Assembly: GCA_029010575.1 (NCBI GenBank)
Contig: JAQXKS010000020.1
Location: 40,300-104,299 of the forward strand
Source: Bacteroidales bacterium
Lineage (GTDB): Bacteria > Bacteroidota > Bacteroidia > Bacteroidales > UBA932
DNA: 64,000 nt
Reading direction: 5' to 3'
Below, in pieces: positions 16,844-25,453 of this stretch. Made by a program: the position numbers and the translations under genes. The first letter of the stretch is position 1. The number at the start of each line of letters is the position of its first letter. The notes below the pieces were generated by a model, which was given only the letters and a program-made list of their open reading frames with translations, was not told the DNA's origin and made no database searches.

Positions 16844-17605
16844 TTACTGCCTCTTATAAGAAATCGTGCCGGTTGCCTGATTGGTAGGCATCAGAAGGAC
16901 CTCTGCAATCTGCACATGTGCCGGTGCACTCGCAGCATAGAATGCGACATCTGCCACATCTGAGCCACACAGAGGAACAATTCCTTTATAGAAAGCATCC
17001 GCCTTCGCTTTATCCCCTCTGTAACGTACTACAGAGAAATTAGTCTCTACCATACCGGGTTTAATATTGGTAACACGCAAAGGCGTATCTACCAAATCTA
17101 TTCTTAATCCATCAGATAGAGCCTTGACAGCTGCCTTTGTTGCACAATAGACACTGCCACCTGGATAAGCAGCATCTCCCGCAATAGAACCGATGTTGAT
17201 GATATGACCTTTACCTCTTGCGACCATACCTGGAACCACCAATCGTGTCATCGAGAGCAGAGCCCTAATATTGGTATCTATCATGATATCCCACTCATCA
17301 AGATTTCCTTCGAACTCTTTATCTGTACCATACACCAGTCCCGCATTATTGATGAGGATATCTATTTCGCTCCATTTACCACTAAGGGAAGCAAGAGCAC
17401 TTCTCATAGCATCCCTATCCATAACATCAAATGGCAAAAGAAGGGTATCAACACCCTCCCTCGCGAATTCATCCTTCAGTACAGCGAGTTTTTCCCTATT
17501 TCTTCCGTTGAGAATAAGAGAGGCACCGGCTGAAGCGAACTTCCTCGCGCAAGCCTCGCCGATACCGCTTGTAGCACCTGTTATCAATACGACTTTACCT
17601 TTCAT
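16844..17605 (-). CDS. Short-chain dehydrogenase/reductase, YdfG-like
   Basis: A 253-aa classical SDR. The nucleotide-binding motif is GATSGIGE (about 9-16), the structural motif NNAG follows (about 88-91), and the catalytic set is Ser in NIGSIAG with YCATK (Tyr and Lys about 153 and 157). The Asn-Gly-Arg after the second strand (LILNGRNREKL) suggests NADPH. It resembles YdfG, which oxidises L-allo-threonine, serine and 3-hydroxy acids and reduces malonic semialdehyde; the true substrate cannot be read from sequence. It ends 4 bases from the shared terminator. Confidence 0.88.
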   Translation of the reverse strand: MKGKVVLITGATSGIGEACARKFASAGASLILNGRNREKLAVLKDEFAREGVDTLLLPFDVMDRDAMRSALASLSGKWSEIDILINNAGLVYGTDKEFEGNLDEWDIMIDTNIRALLSMTRLVVPGMVARGKGHIINIGSIAGDAAYPGGSVYCATKAAVKALSDGLRIDLVDTPLRVTNIKPGMVETNFSVVRYRGDKAKADAFYKGIVPLCGSDVADVAFYAASAPAHVQIAEVLLMPTNQATGTISYKRQ

Positions 17606-17626
17606 TGCAATATCAAATTAATTGGT

Positions 17627-17648
17627 TTGTAACAATTCTGTAATATCT
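17627..17648 (+). promoter_or_regulatory. Pho-box-like direct repeat before the phosphate transporter
   Basis: Two adjacent 11-base units, TTGTAACAATT (17627-17637) and CTGTAATATCT (17638-17648), fit the PhoB-box plan of a 7-base core (YTGTAAY here, CTGTCAT in E. coli) plus four A/T-rich bases. They sit in the -33 region of the promoter of a phosphate transporter, just upstream of a PhoB-like regulator gene. This is inference from pattern and context. Confidence 0.5.
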
Positions 17649-17654
17649 GCTGGA

Positions 17655-17662
17655 TACTTTTG
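17655..17662 (+). promoter_or_regulatory. -7 promoter element of the PiT phosphate transporter gene
   Basis: TACTTTTG fits TAnnTTTG and lies 7 bases after the Pho-box-like repeat, 25 bases before the ATG at 17688. A repeat replacing the -33 element is how PhoB-activated promoters are built. Confidence 0.55.
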
Positions 17663-17687
17663 CAGCAGTAACAAAGATAAACAAATT

Positions 17688-19949
17688 ATGGAATGGATTT
17701 ACATCGGAATCATTGCATTCCTCTTTTTTCTGGCAATATCTGACTTGATAGTAGGAGTGAGCAACGATGCAGTGAACTTCCTGAACTCAGCAGTGGGAGC
17801 AAAGAGTGCTTCTTTCAGGACAATAATAGTCATTGCAGCAATTGGAGTATTTGCCGGAGCTACAATGAGTAACGGTATGATGGAGATTGCCCGTCACGGA
17901 ATCTACCAACCCCAATTTTTCTCTTTTGAGGAGATTATATGCATAATGCTTGCTGTTATGGTAACAGATGTGATAATATTGGATGCATTCAACTCTATGG
18001 GTTTGCCTACATCCACTACTGTCTCTCTGGTATTTGAGCTACTAGGAGGCACTGTGGCTCTTGCCTTGCTCAAGAACATAAGCAGCGATGGTGCTCTCAC
18101 ATTCACACAAATGATTAATTCAGAAAAGGCCTTGACAGTCGTATTGGGAATATTTCTCTCCATTGCACTCGCCTTTTTCTTCGGAGCCCTGGTACAATAT
18201 ATTACCCGCCTTCTGTTCACCTTCAACTACAAACACAAAGTAAAATGGGCCGCCGGAATCATCGGTGGAATCGCAGTGACAGCCATCCTCTACTTCATGG
18301 TAATAAAGGGACTGAAAGACGCATCTTTCATGACAGCAGACTTGAAAATGTACATCAAAGAAAATACAGGAAGCATACTGCTGCTGTTCTTTGTTGTAAG
18401 TGGAATAATAATGCAGATACTGGCCTTGCTGAAAATCAACATATTCAAAGTTATAGTCCTTATAGGAACATTTGCTCTAGCAATGGCATTTGCAGGAAAC
18501 GACCTGGTGAACTTCATAGGAATTCCCCTTGCAGGATATGCTGCATTCCAGGATTGGTCAGCCAACTCAGGAGGCATTGGAGCAGACAGCTACATGATGG
18601 AATCCCTCATGGGACCGGCAAAGACACCATTGCTTTTCCTCATTGCAGCCGGTGCCATCATGGTAATCTCGCTCACCACATCCAAGAAGGCAAAAAATGT
18701 CATAAAGACATCAGTAAACCTATCTAAACAAGATAACTCGGACGAAATGTTCGGCACATCAGCAATAGCCAGAAGGATTGTGACACTGTCAAACTCTATA
18801 GCCTGCTCAGTCCAAAAGGTCATTCCTGAAAAGGTCTCCAGATTCATAGACAAGCGTTTCAACAAGGATGAAGTTATTCTTGAAAATGGAGCAGCGTTCG
18901 ACCAGCTCAGAGCAGCTGTAAACTTGGTAATAGCATCATTGCTCATTGCACTTGGCACTTCACTCAAGCTCCCCCTCTCGACCACGTTTGTAACATTTAT
19001 GGTAGCAATGGGTACCTCTCTTGCAGACAGAGCATGGGGAAGAGAAAGTGCTGTCTTCAGGGTGACAGGAATGATATCGGTCATAGGCGGATGGTTCCTC
19101 ACAGCAATTGCAGCCTTTATCTTATGCTTCATCGTGACAATGGCAATGCATTTCGGCTCGTTCATTGTTATGTTCCTTCTCTCTGCAGTGGCAATAGCAA
19201 TAATAATAAGGAGCAATATCAAATATGCGAAGGAGAACAAGGAGGAGAAGAGAGACACACTCTATCAGCAGATTATGGAATGCAAAGAGCCTCAGCTGCT
19301 CTGGGAGCTGGTGTGCAGCCACATCAGAGAGAATGTCACTGACAACCTCAAAGAGGTAGAGACTATGTACGGTCACTTTACAGATGCCTTCAAGAATCAG
19401 AATAGAAGGACGATGAAAAAACTCTCCATAACAGTAAATGAGCAGATAAGGATAAACAAGAGTGTTCGCAAAAAAGAGATACGGGCATTCATGAAACTCT
19501 CTGCCGGCATCACTGCCCAAGCCAATACCTGGTTTCATATTATCAGCAACCACTCAGTCGAACTGTTATACGGTCTAAGGAGATCGTTCGACCCTTGCCT
19601 GGAACATATCGAAAACAACTTCAATCCCCTCCCTGCAGATAAAGCAGAAGAACTCGATAAACTGGGAAGCACACTTGACTCAATATATAAAAAGGTAATC
19701 AATTATATCAGCAGCTATCAGGTTAACGAAAGTTCAGATCCTATAGCCATAATCAAGGAGATATCTCACTTCAAGAGTCAGGTAACTGAAAAAATCGAAG
19801 AGAATATCAAAGGGCTCACATCTGAAAAGAATGATAACAATTTGAATATAAATATATTATATCAGACTGTTTTACAAGAGACATACCAACAGGCTGATAA
19901 CCTCAAGCACCTCATCAGGGCATTTTACAGACTAATGAATGTAAGCTGA
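17688..19949 (+). CDS. PiT-family inorganic phosphate transporter with PhoU-like tail
   Basis: A 753-aa inner-membrane protein. Two inverted PiT repeats are visible through SNDAVNFLNSAVGAKSA near the N-terminus and AGNDLVNFIGIPLAG in the middle. About ten to twelve hydrophobic segments occupy residues 1-520. The last 230 residues are soluble and helical (ECKEPQLLWELVCSHIRENV onward), resembling PhoU/DUF47 domains that often accompany PiT proteins. The start at 17688 (MEWIYIGIIAF) is used because the upstream frame crosses the promoter. It transports phosphate with H+ or Na+. The PhoB/PhoR-like pair follows directly. Confidence 0.9.
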   Translation: MEWIYIGIIAFLFFLAISDLIVGVSNDAVNFLNSAVGAKSASFRTIIVIAAIGVFAGATMSNGMMEIARHGIYQPQFFSFEEIICIMLAVMVTDVIILDAFNSMGLPTSTTVSLVFELLGGTVALALLKNISSDGALTFTQMINSEKALTVVLGIFLSIALAFFFGALVQYITRLLFTFNYKHKVKWAAGIIGGIAVTAILYFMVIKGLKDASFMTADLKMYIKENTGSILLLFFVVSGIIMQILALLKINIFKVIVLIGTFALAMAFAGNDLVNFIGIPLAGYAAFQDWSANSGGIGADSYMMESLMGPAKTPLLFLIAAGAIMVISLTTSKKAKNVIKTSVNLSKQDNSDEMFGTSAIARRIVTLSNSIACSVQKVIPEKVSRFIDKRFNKDEVILENGAAFDQLRAAVNLVIASLLIALGTSLKLPLSTTFVTFMVAMGTSLADRAWGRESAVFRVTGMISVIGGWFLTAIAAFILCFIVTMAMHFGSFIVMFLLSAVAIAIIIRSNIKYAKENKEEKRDTLYQQIMECKEPQLLWELVCSHIRENVTDNLKEVETMYGHFTDAFKNQNRRTMKKLSITVNEQIRINKSVRKKEIRAFMKLSAGITAQANTWFHIISNHSVELLYGLRRSFDPCLEHIENNFNPLPADKAEELDKLGSTLDSIYKKVINYISSYQVNESSDPIAIIKEISHFKSQVTEKIEENIKGLTSEKNDNNLNINILYQTVLQETYQQADNLKHLIRAFYRLMNVS

Positions 19950-19956
19950 TAATTTA

Positions 19957-19987
19957 TTGAGTACTTCCGATTTTTCTTCTAACTTTG
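19957..19987 (+). promoter_or_regulatory. Promoter of the PhoB-like regulator, ending 5 bases before ATG
   Basis: TTG (19957-19959), 20-base spacer, TAACTTTG (19980-19987), then CAAAG and the ATG at 19993. The mRNA should be leaderless or nearly so, as for feoAB. Confidence 0.6.
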
Positions 19988-19992
19988 CAAAG

Positions 19993-20667
19993 ATGAAAAC
20001 GAAAATACTTATAGTGGATGACGAAGAGTCAATATGTGAGATTCTGAGTTTCAACCTCGAAATTGAAGGTTTCGAGGTTGATTGCGCATATAATGCAGAA
20101 CAGGCCATGAAGATGCCTCTTGAAGAGTACTCACTGATAATTCTTGATGTAATGATGTCTGGTAAAAGTGGGTTCAAAATGGCAAAAGAGTTAAAGGACT
20201 CACCATTGACAGTAGATATTCCCATTATCTTCTGCTCTGCCATGGGCTCTGAAGAGAGCAAGGTTACCGGACTCACCATAGGTGCTGATGACTACATTGC
20301 AAAACCCTTCTCTGTCAGAGAGGTTGTGGCCAGGGTAAAGAGTGTGTTAAGAAGATGCCACAAGGAAGGCGACAGCCAGATACTGGATTTCAAAGGGCTG
20401 AAGGTCGACATCCTAAAGCACAAATGCTACATCGACTCCTCTGAAGTTGCATTGACAAAGACAGAACTTGAAATCCTTATCCTAATGCTCAAGAATCCCG
20501 GACGAGTTTTTTCCAGAGAAGAGATACTCAAGAGAATATGGAAGGATGAAGTAATAGTGCTGGATAGGACAATAGATGTCAACATTACACGGCTAAGAAA
20601 AAAACTCGGAGAGTATGGAAACTATCTGACAACAAGTCAGGGATACGGTTATGGCTTTAATATTTAA
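19993..20667 (+). CDS. OmpR/PhoB-family response regulator
   Basis: A 224-aa two-component regulator. The receiver begins KILIVDDEES with the acidic pair, has the phosphorylated Asp in IILDVMMSG (about 52) and the conserved Lys in ADDYIAKPFS. The C-terminal winged helix is of OmpR type (LTKTELEILILMLKNPGRVF, then RTIDVNITRLRKKLG). It lies right after the PiT transporter and overlaps the kinase gene by 17 bases. Together with the Pho-box-like repeat this suggests a PhoB role, but another stimulus is possible. The start at 19993 follows the promoter. Confidence 0.92.
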   Translation: MKTKILIVDDEESICEILSFNLEIEGFEVDCAYNAEQAMKMPLEEYSLIILDVMMSGKSGFKMAKELKDSPLTVDIPIIFCSAMGSEESKVTGLTIGADDYIAKPFSVREVVARVKSVLRRCHKEGDSQILDFKGLKVDILKHKCYIDSSEVALTKTELEILILMLKNPGRVFSREEILKRIWKDEVIVLDRTIDVNITRLRKKLGEYGNYLTTSQGYGYGFNI

Positions 20668-21556
20668 CAAAGAGAAGCAGACCATCTCCATGCTGGAGGA
20701 GCTGGTCTATCTGGCTGAAAAGGGAACCCCCACTGGCAAGAATTTCGGACATTTTCCCTCAGGCAGAATAGGTACTTTGCTTGACAGGCTCACGGAGATA
20801 TATAACAAGGGGCTGGTAACCAAAGAGGATATCTCCATAGAGAGAGAGAGGGTGATATTCCAGACTCAGGAGAATATTGTCCGCAAGAAACAGTTGACAC
20901 AGAACATCAACCATGAGCTAAAAACCCCTGTAAGCAGTATATGCGGATACCTTGAAACCCTCGTTTCCAATCCTAACATACCTCCTGCTACCAGAGAGCT
21001 ATTCATTTCCAAGGCCTACTCACAGGCCAAAAGGCTCTCTGACTTACTTGGAGATCTATCCACACTCACCCGTATGGAAGAGGGGAGCGACAAAATCTCC
21101 AAAGAGCCTTTAAACCTCTCAGAAATCGTTAAGGACGTGGTTAGGTCCATAGAAATATCAGTAAACAGCTCATGTAAAATAGTAAACAATCTACCGGATG
21201 ATCTGAGCATTAATGGCAACTACTCCCTGATAGAATCAATTTTCAACAACCTCCTCGAAAATGCCCTCCTCTACTCCAAAGGGAGCAAAGTGGAAATCAA
21301 TCTCACCAAGAGGGATGAAAAGATGCTATACTTCTCTGTTTCAGACAATGGGACAGGTGTAGACCCTATCCATCTTGACCGTATATTTGAGCGGTTCTAC
21401 AGAGTTGACAAAGGAAGAAGTAGGGAACTGGGAGGAACAGGACTGGGGCTTTCGATAGTAAAGAACTCTGTTCTGATCCATGGAGGGAAAATAACTGCGG
21501 AAAATAGTAAACCTAAAGGATTGACTTTCAATTTTTCGCTAATGATCAACAATTGA
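20651..21556 (+). CDS. Soluble sensor histidine kinase, PhoR-like core without membrane segments
   Basis: A 301-aa kinase with a dimerisation/phosphoacceptor helix (NINHELKTPVSS, His about 91), N box (NLLENALLYS), G1 (SDNGTGVD), F box (IFERFYRVD) and G2 (GGTGLGLSIV). The first 75 residues lack any hydrophobic stretch or a recognisable PAS or HAMP domain, so the protein should be cytoplasmic. PhoR relatives normally have at least one membrane helix; here the signal may come from the PhoU-like tail of the transporter or another partner. It overlaps the response regulator by 17 bases, a standard cognate arrangement. Confidence 0.9.
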   Translation: MALIFNKEKQTISMLEELVYLAEKGTPTGKNFGHFPSGRIGTLLDRLTEIYNKGLVTKEDISIERERVIFQTQENIVRKKQLTQNINHELKTPVSSICGYLETLVSNPNIPPATRELFISKAYSQAKRLSDLLGDLSTLTRMEEGSDKISKEPLNLSEIVKDVVRSIEISVNSSCKIVNNLPDDLSINGNYSLIESIFNNLLENALLYSKGSKVEINLTKRDEKMLYFSVSDNGTGVDPIHLDRIFERFYRVDKGRSRELGGTGLGLSIVKNSVLIHGGKITAENSKPKGLTFNFSLMINN

Positions 21557-21579
21557 TAGAAAGTCAAGTATTTAGGTTA

Positions 21580-21588
21580 CCCCCCCCC
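21580..21588 (+). repeat. Run of nine C residues between genes
   Basis: A homopolymer of nine C in an AT-rich intergenic stretch, 24 bases after the kinase stop and about 125 bases before the next promoter. Its position gives no clear regulatory role. Confidence 0.7.
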
Positions 21589-21705
21589 ACGCAATTTATT
21601 GATTTTCATGAATTTCAGCAATCTTAACAATTGAATAAAAATTACAATCACCATTATTTCGGTTATATTGATTACAAATTAATAATAATATTTAACTAAT
21701 AGTAT

Positions 21706-21736
21706 TTTGTGATTATTTTTCATAACACTACATTTG
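21706..21736 (+). promoter_or_regulatory. Promoter of the XRE gene, ending 4 bases before ATG
   Basis: TTTG (21706-21709), 19-base spacer, TACATTTG (21729-21736), then TGCT and the ATG at 21741. It is a textbook Bacteroidota promoter with almost no leader. The rest of 21557-21740 is AT-rich with no gene. Confidence 0.65.
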
Positions 21737-21740
21737 TGCT

Positions 21741-22079
21741 ATGAATAATTTGGAAATCAAAAAGCGAATAGAGCAGCAGAGAAGGAAACAAAATCTTTCT
21801 CAATCTGACGTGGCAGATCTCCTATCAATCTCACAAACAGCTTATCACAAGATTGAAAAAGGAGATACCATCTTAGTCAGCGAGCGCATTCCTCAACTTG
21901 CAACCATCCTTCATATCTCTGAGGAAGAGTTGATTTTCGGAAAGGAATTCAATACAGTCAGAGAGCAGAATGACCTTGTCATTGCTGAAAGGGACAGACG
22001 CATCGCTGAACTGGAAGAAATTATTAAAGACAAGAACCGGATCATCCATCTTCTTGGTGAAAAACTGGAAAGAATGTAG
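21741..22079 (+). CDS. Small XRE-family regulator with C-terminal coiled coil
   Basis: A 112-aa protein. Residues 1-65 form a Cro/C1-type helix-turn-helix (RKQNLSQSDVADLLSISQTA, YHKIEKGDT). Residues 75-112 form a charged heptad-like helix (ERDRRIAELEEIIKDKNRII) probably used for oligomerisation. No phage genes are nearby, so it is a chromosomal regulator of unknown target. It lies 15 bases before rnhB and may be cotranscribed with it. Confidence 0.85.
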   Translation: MNNLEIKKRIEQQRRKQNLSQSDVADLLSISQTAYHKIEKGDTILVSERIPQLATILHISEEELIFGKEFNTVREQNDLVIAERDRRIAELEEIIKDKNRIIHLLGEKLERM

Positions 22080-22094
22080 TTAATTTGCAACATT

Positions 22095-22703
22095 ATGTTG
22101 CAACAGTTTTTCAAACCTAATATCATAGAAGCAGGATGTGACGAAGCTGGCCGCGGATGTCTGGCAGGGCCGGTGTTTGCCGCGGCTGTGGTACTACCCT
22201 CTGATTTTTTCAACGAGGATCTCAATGACTCCAAAAAACTATCTCCATCCAAGAGAGAGAGACTGCGGGAGCTTATCATTAGAGAATCAATAGATTACAA
22301 AGTCGAATATGTAACTGAAAAAGAGATTGACGCCATCAATATTCTCAATGCTTCGATTTTATGCATGCATAAGGCATTAGATGGTCTTAATACTCGGATA
22401 GGTCACATTATCGTTGATGGAAACAGGTTCAAAGCCTGGAGAGACCCATACGGTGTTTTAGTTCCCCACAATTGTATTGTAAAGGGTGATGCTACTTTTG
22501 CATCTATTGCAGCAGCATCAATACTTGCTAAAACTTTTAGGGATGACTATATGAGGAAGGCCGCTCTTGATTATCCAGAGTATGGATGGGACAAGAATTT
22601 CGGATACCCTACAAAAAGTCACCGGATGGCAATAAAAAAGTACGGTATAACTCCGTTACACCGTACTACTTTCACACTGCTACCAGATCCGGAACTCTTT
22701 TAG
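22095..22703 (+). CDS. rnhB: Ribonuclease HII
   Basis: RNase HII cleaves the RNA strand of RNA-DNA hybrids and starts ribonucleotide excision repair. The 202-aa protein has the family motif [14 protein letters not shown] (Asp-Glu of the active site), HIIVDGNRF, and [21 protein letters not shown] with further metal-binding Asp residues. The C-terminal [18 protein letters not shown] is also diagnostic. Its stop codon overlaps that of the convergent lepA gene by 4 bases. Confidence 0.96.
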   Translation: MLQQFFKPNIIEAGCDEAGRGCLAGPVFAAAVVLPSDFFNEDLNDSKKLSPSKRERLRELIIRESIDYKVEYVTEKEIDAINILNASILCMHKALDGLNTRIGHIIVDGNRFKAWRDPYGVLVPHNCIVKGDATFASIAAASILAKTFRDDYMRKAALDYPEYGWDKNFGYPTKSHRMAIKKYGITPLHRTTFTLLPDPELF

Positions 22704-24487
22704 TCCAGTTTAAGGACTGCCATAAATGCACTCTGTGGCACTTCAACATTTCCGACCTGGCGCATTCTTTTCTTTCCTTTCTTCTGTTTTTCAAGGAGTT
22801 TCCTCTTTCTTGATATATCTCCTCCGTAACATTTGGCAAGGACATCCTTACGCACGGCCTTTACCGTTTCACGAGCTATTATTTTGGCTCCTATCGCAGC
22901 CTGGATTGCGATTTCGAACTGTTGTCTGGGAATAAGTTCCTTTAGCTTTTCACACATTCTGCGACCGAAATCATAAGCCTTATCTCTATGGATCAGGGAT
23001 GAGAGGGCATCGACCTGTTCTCCATTAAGAAGGATATCAAGCTTTACGAGTTCTGCCTTTTGATAACCTATCAGATGGTAGTCAAAAGAGGCATATCCCC
23101 TCGATATAGATTTAAGTTTGTCATAGAAGTCGAAAACAATTTCCGCCAAAGGCATGTCGTATGTAAGTTCAACCCTATCGGCAGTTATAAAGTGCTGGTT
23201 CTTAAGTACCCCTCGCTTATCGAGACAGAGCTTCATAATCTGTCCGAAATATTCACTTTTCGAGATAATCTGAGCTCTTATATATGGTTCTTCTATATAG
23301 TCTATCGTAGTCTGTGGAGGAAGTCCCGAAGGGTTATGCACCTGGACGACCTCTCCGTCAGTAGTATGGACATTATATGAAACATTCGGTACAGTGGTTA
23401 TGACATCCATATCGAACTCTCTGTAGAGTCTCTCCTGAACTATCTCAAGGTGAAGCAGTCCTAGAAATCCACACCTAAAACCGAATCCCAAAGCCAGAGA
23501 TGATTCTGGGTCGAAAACCAGCGAAGCATCATTCAGACGTAACTTTTCGAGAGAGGCTCTGAGCGTTTCATACTCGTCTGTCTCGACTGGATAAACTCCT
23601 GCGAAAAGCATAGGTTTGACCTCTTCAAATCCGGCAATAGAGTCACTGCAAGGATTCTCAACATGGGTAATCGTATCACCTACCTTTACCTCTACTGCCG
23701 TCTTGATGCCGGATATGATATATCCAACATCACCGGCTGAAATCTCTCTCTTTGGAGAGAGGCCGAGCCGCAGGCATCCGATCTCATCAGCTTCATACTC
23801 CCTCCCGGTATTGACAAACTTGACTTTGTCATGCTCCCTTATGGTACCATTTACCACCTTGAAGTATGCAATAACTCCTCTGAAAGGGTTGAACACAGAG
23901 TCGAAAATGAGAGCCTGAAGGGGGGCATCGGGATCTCCCTTTGGAGCCGGAAGCCTCTCTATTATGGCATCCAGAATAGCCGGAATACCCTCGCCCGTCT
24001 TTCCGCTGGCAAGCAGAATCTCCTCTCTGTCACATCCTATAAGGTCTACTATCTGGTCACTCACTACCTCCGGCACTGCTGATGGCATATCTATCTTGTT
24101 AAGCACGGGGATTATCTCCAAATCGTGATTTATCGCCAGATAGAGATTTGAGATGGTCTGAGCCTGTATTCCCTGTGTAGAGTCGACAACCAACAGTGCA
24201 CCCTCGCACGATGCGATGGCACGCGAAACCTCATACGAAAAGTCAACATGACCCGGAGTATCGATGAGGTTAAGTACGTAATCCTCCCCTTTGTAATTAT
24301 AAACCATCTGGATAGCGTGGCTCTTGATGGTGATTCCCTTCTCCTTTTCGAGATCCATGGAATCCAGGACCTGATCCTCCATATCTCTGGCGCTCACTGT
24401 ATCCGTATATTCAAGCAATCTGTCAGCCAAGGTACTCTTACCATGGTCAATATGTGCTATGATGCAAAAGTTGCGTATATTCTTCAT
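22700..24487 (-). CDS. lepA: Elongation factor 4 (LepA)
   Basis: LepA is a ribosome-binding GTPase. The start is taken at 24487 ([20 protein letters not shown]), giving 595 aa, the family length; the longer frame runs through the promoter. G motifs: [23 protein letters not shown]. The LepA-specific C-terminal domain ends with [20 protein letters not shown], as in other LepA proteins. It is divergent from the transketolase genes, with its own -7 box at 24521-24528, and overlaps rnhB by 4 bases at the 3' end. Confidence 0.97.
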   Translation of the reverse strand: MKNIRNFCIIAHIDHGKSTLADRLLEYTDTVSARDMEDQVLDSMDLEKEKGITIKSHAIQMVYNYKGEDYVLNLIDTPGHVDFSYEVSRAIASCEGALLVVDSTQGIQAQTISNLYLAINHDLEIIPVLNKIDMPSAVPEVVSDQIVDLIGCDREEILLASGKTGEGIPAILDAIIERLPAPKGDPDAPLQALIFDSVFNPFRGVIAYFKVVNGTIREHDKVKFVNTGREYEADEIGCLRLGLSPKREISAGDVGYIISGIKTAVEVKVGDTITHVENPCSDSIAGFEEVKPMLFAGVYPVETDEYETLRASLEKLRLNDASLVFDPESSLALGFGFRCGFLGLLHLEIVQERLYREFDMDVITTVPNVSYNVHTTDGEVVQVHNPSGLPPQTTIDYIEEPYIRAQIISKSEYFGQIMKLCLDKRGVLKNQHFITADRVELTYDMPLAEIVFDFYDKLKSISRGYASFDYHLIGYQKAELVKLDILLNGEQVDALSSLIHRDKAYDFGRRMCEKLKELIPRQQFEIAIQAAIGAKIIARETVKAVRKDVLAKCYGGDISRKRKLLEKQKKGKKRMRQVGNVEVPQSAFMAVLKLD

Positions 24488-24520
24488 TATTTTATGTCTC
24501 CTTCTCTTCAAGAGCAACTG

Positions 24521-24528
24521 CAAATATA
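24521..24528 (-). promoter_or_regulatory. -7 promoter element of lepA
   Basis: TATATTTG on the minus strand, 33 bases before the ATG at 24487. Confidence 0.6.
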
Positions 24529-24558
24529 CATTACTTTTGTATTTCTTCAAATTCATGC

Positions 24559-24566
24559 TATATTAG
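24559..24566 (+). promoter_or_regulatory. Probable -7 element of the transketolase operon
   Basis: TATATTAG differs from TAnnTTTG by one base and lies 21 bases before the ATG at 24588. No better match occurs in the 100-base divergent region. Confidence 0.4.
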
Positions 24567-24587
24567 CGCATTATTTGATTAACGCTT

Positions 24588-25439
24588 ATGGCTAATATTG
24601 ATACACTGAATTCTATTGCGTCTCAGGTCAGAAGGGACATTATCAGAATGGTCTCCAAAGCAGGATCTGGACATCCGGGCGGTTCGATGAGCAGCACTGA
24701 CTTCATCACAGCCCTCTTCTTTGACAAGATGAAACACTCACCTGAAAACTGGAGCAGAAACGGCAAGGGAAACGACATGTTCTTCCTATCCATCGGCCAT
24801 GTCTCTCCCCTTTTCTACAGTATCCTCTCAAGGTCCGGTTATTTCCCTATCGACGAGATGGCGACTTTCAGGGAATATGGATCAAGACTTCAGGGACACC
24901 CCTGTACAGAGAAGGGACTCCCAGGCGTCTATATGCCTTCAGGCTCTTTGGGACAAGGTTTGTCAGTGGCCTGCGGAGCAGCATTGGGAAAAAGGATTGA
25001 TAAAGAGAATAACTTCGTCTATGTTCTGATAGGTGACGGAGAGACTCAAGAAGGTCAGATCTGGGAAGCAGCCCTCTTCGCTGCACACCACAAGATTGAC
25101 AACCTCATAGCTATGACAGACTGGAACGGACAGCAGATTGACGGAAGTACCGACTCGGTAATGAGCCTTGGTGACCTGGAAGCTAAATGGAAGTCGTTCG
25201 GATGGGAAGTTATTGTAGCCGACGGCCATAACATGGAAGAAATTCTCGCAACATTTGATGCTGCAAAGGCGGCTTCAGGAAAGGGCAAGCCTATAATGAT
25301 ACTCTTCAGAACTGATATGGGACATGGCGTCGACTTCATGTCCGGAACTCATAAATGGCATGGAAAAGCCCCTTCAGCAGAACAGGCTGCAGAGGCATTG
25401 AAGCAGCTTCCCGAAACTTTGGGAGACTTTAAAATCTAA
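24588..25439 (+). CDS. Transketolase, N-terminal subunit (split enzyme)
   Basis: Transketolase moves two-carbon units between sugar phosphates in the pentose phosphate pathway. This 283-aa subunit carries the thiamine-diphosphate domain: SGHPGGSMSSTDF near the N-terminus and GDGETQEGQIWEAALFAAHH with the downstream Asn (TDWNGQQID) for Mg2+/ThDP binding. The pyrimidine-binding and C-terminal domains are in the next gene. Split transketolases are widespread in anaerobes. The two genes are 14 bases apart, and the second has an unusually perfect ribosome-binding site. Confidence 0.93.
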   Translation: MANIDTLNSIASQVRRDIIRMVSKAGSGHPGGSMSSTDFITALFFDKMKHSPENWSRNGKGNDMFFLSIGHVSPLFYSILSRSGYFPIDEMATFREYGSRLQGHPCTEKGLPGVYMPSGSLGQGLSVACGAALGKRIDKENNFVYVLIGDGETQEGQIWEAALFAAHHKIDNLIAMTDWNGQQIDGSTDSVMSLGDLEAKWKSFGWEVIVADGHNMEEILATFDAAKAASGKGKPIMILFRTDMGHGVDFMSGTHKWHGKAPSAEQAAEALKQLPETLGDFKI

Positions 25440-25447
25440 GGAGGTGA
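25438..25447 (+). promoter_or_regulatory. Perfect Shine-Dalgarno sequence before the second transketolase subunit
   Basis: AAGGAGGTGA is complementary to ten bases of a typical 16S rRNA 3' end and is spaced 6 bases from the ATG at 25454. It overlaps the stop codon of the first subunit. Few genes in this window have anything comparable. Confidence 0.75.
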
Positions 25448-25453
25448 CATAAT

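Noticed and set aside
21741..22079. Phage-type repressor marking a prophage
   Set aside because: No integrase, structural or lysis genes are nearby, and the neighbours are core genes (rnhB, lepA).
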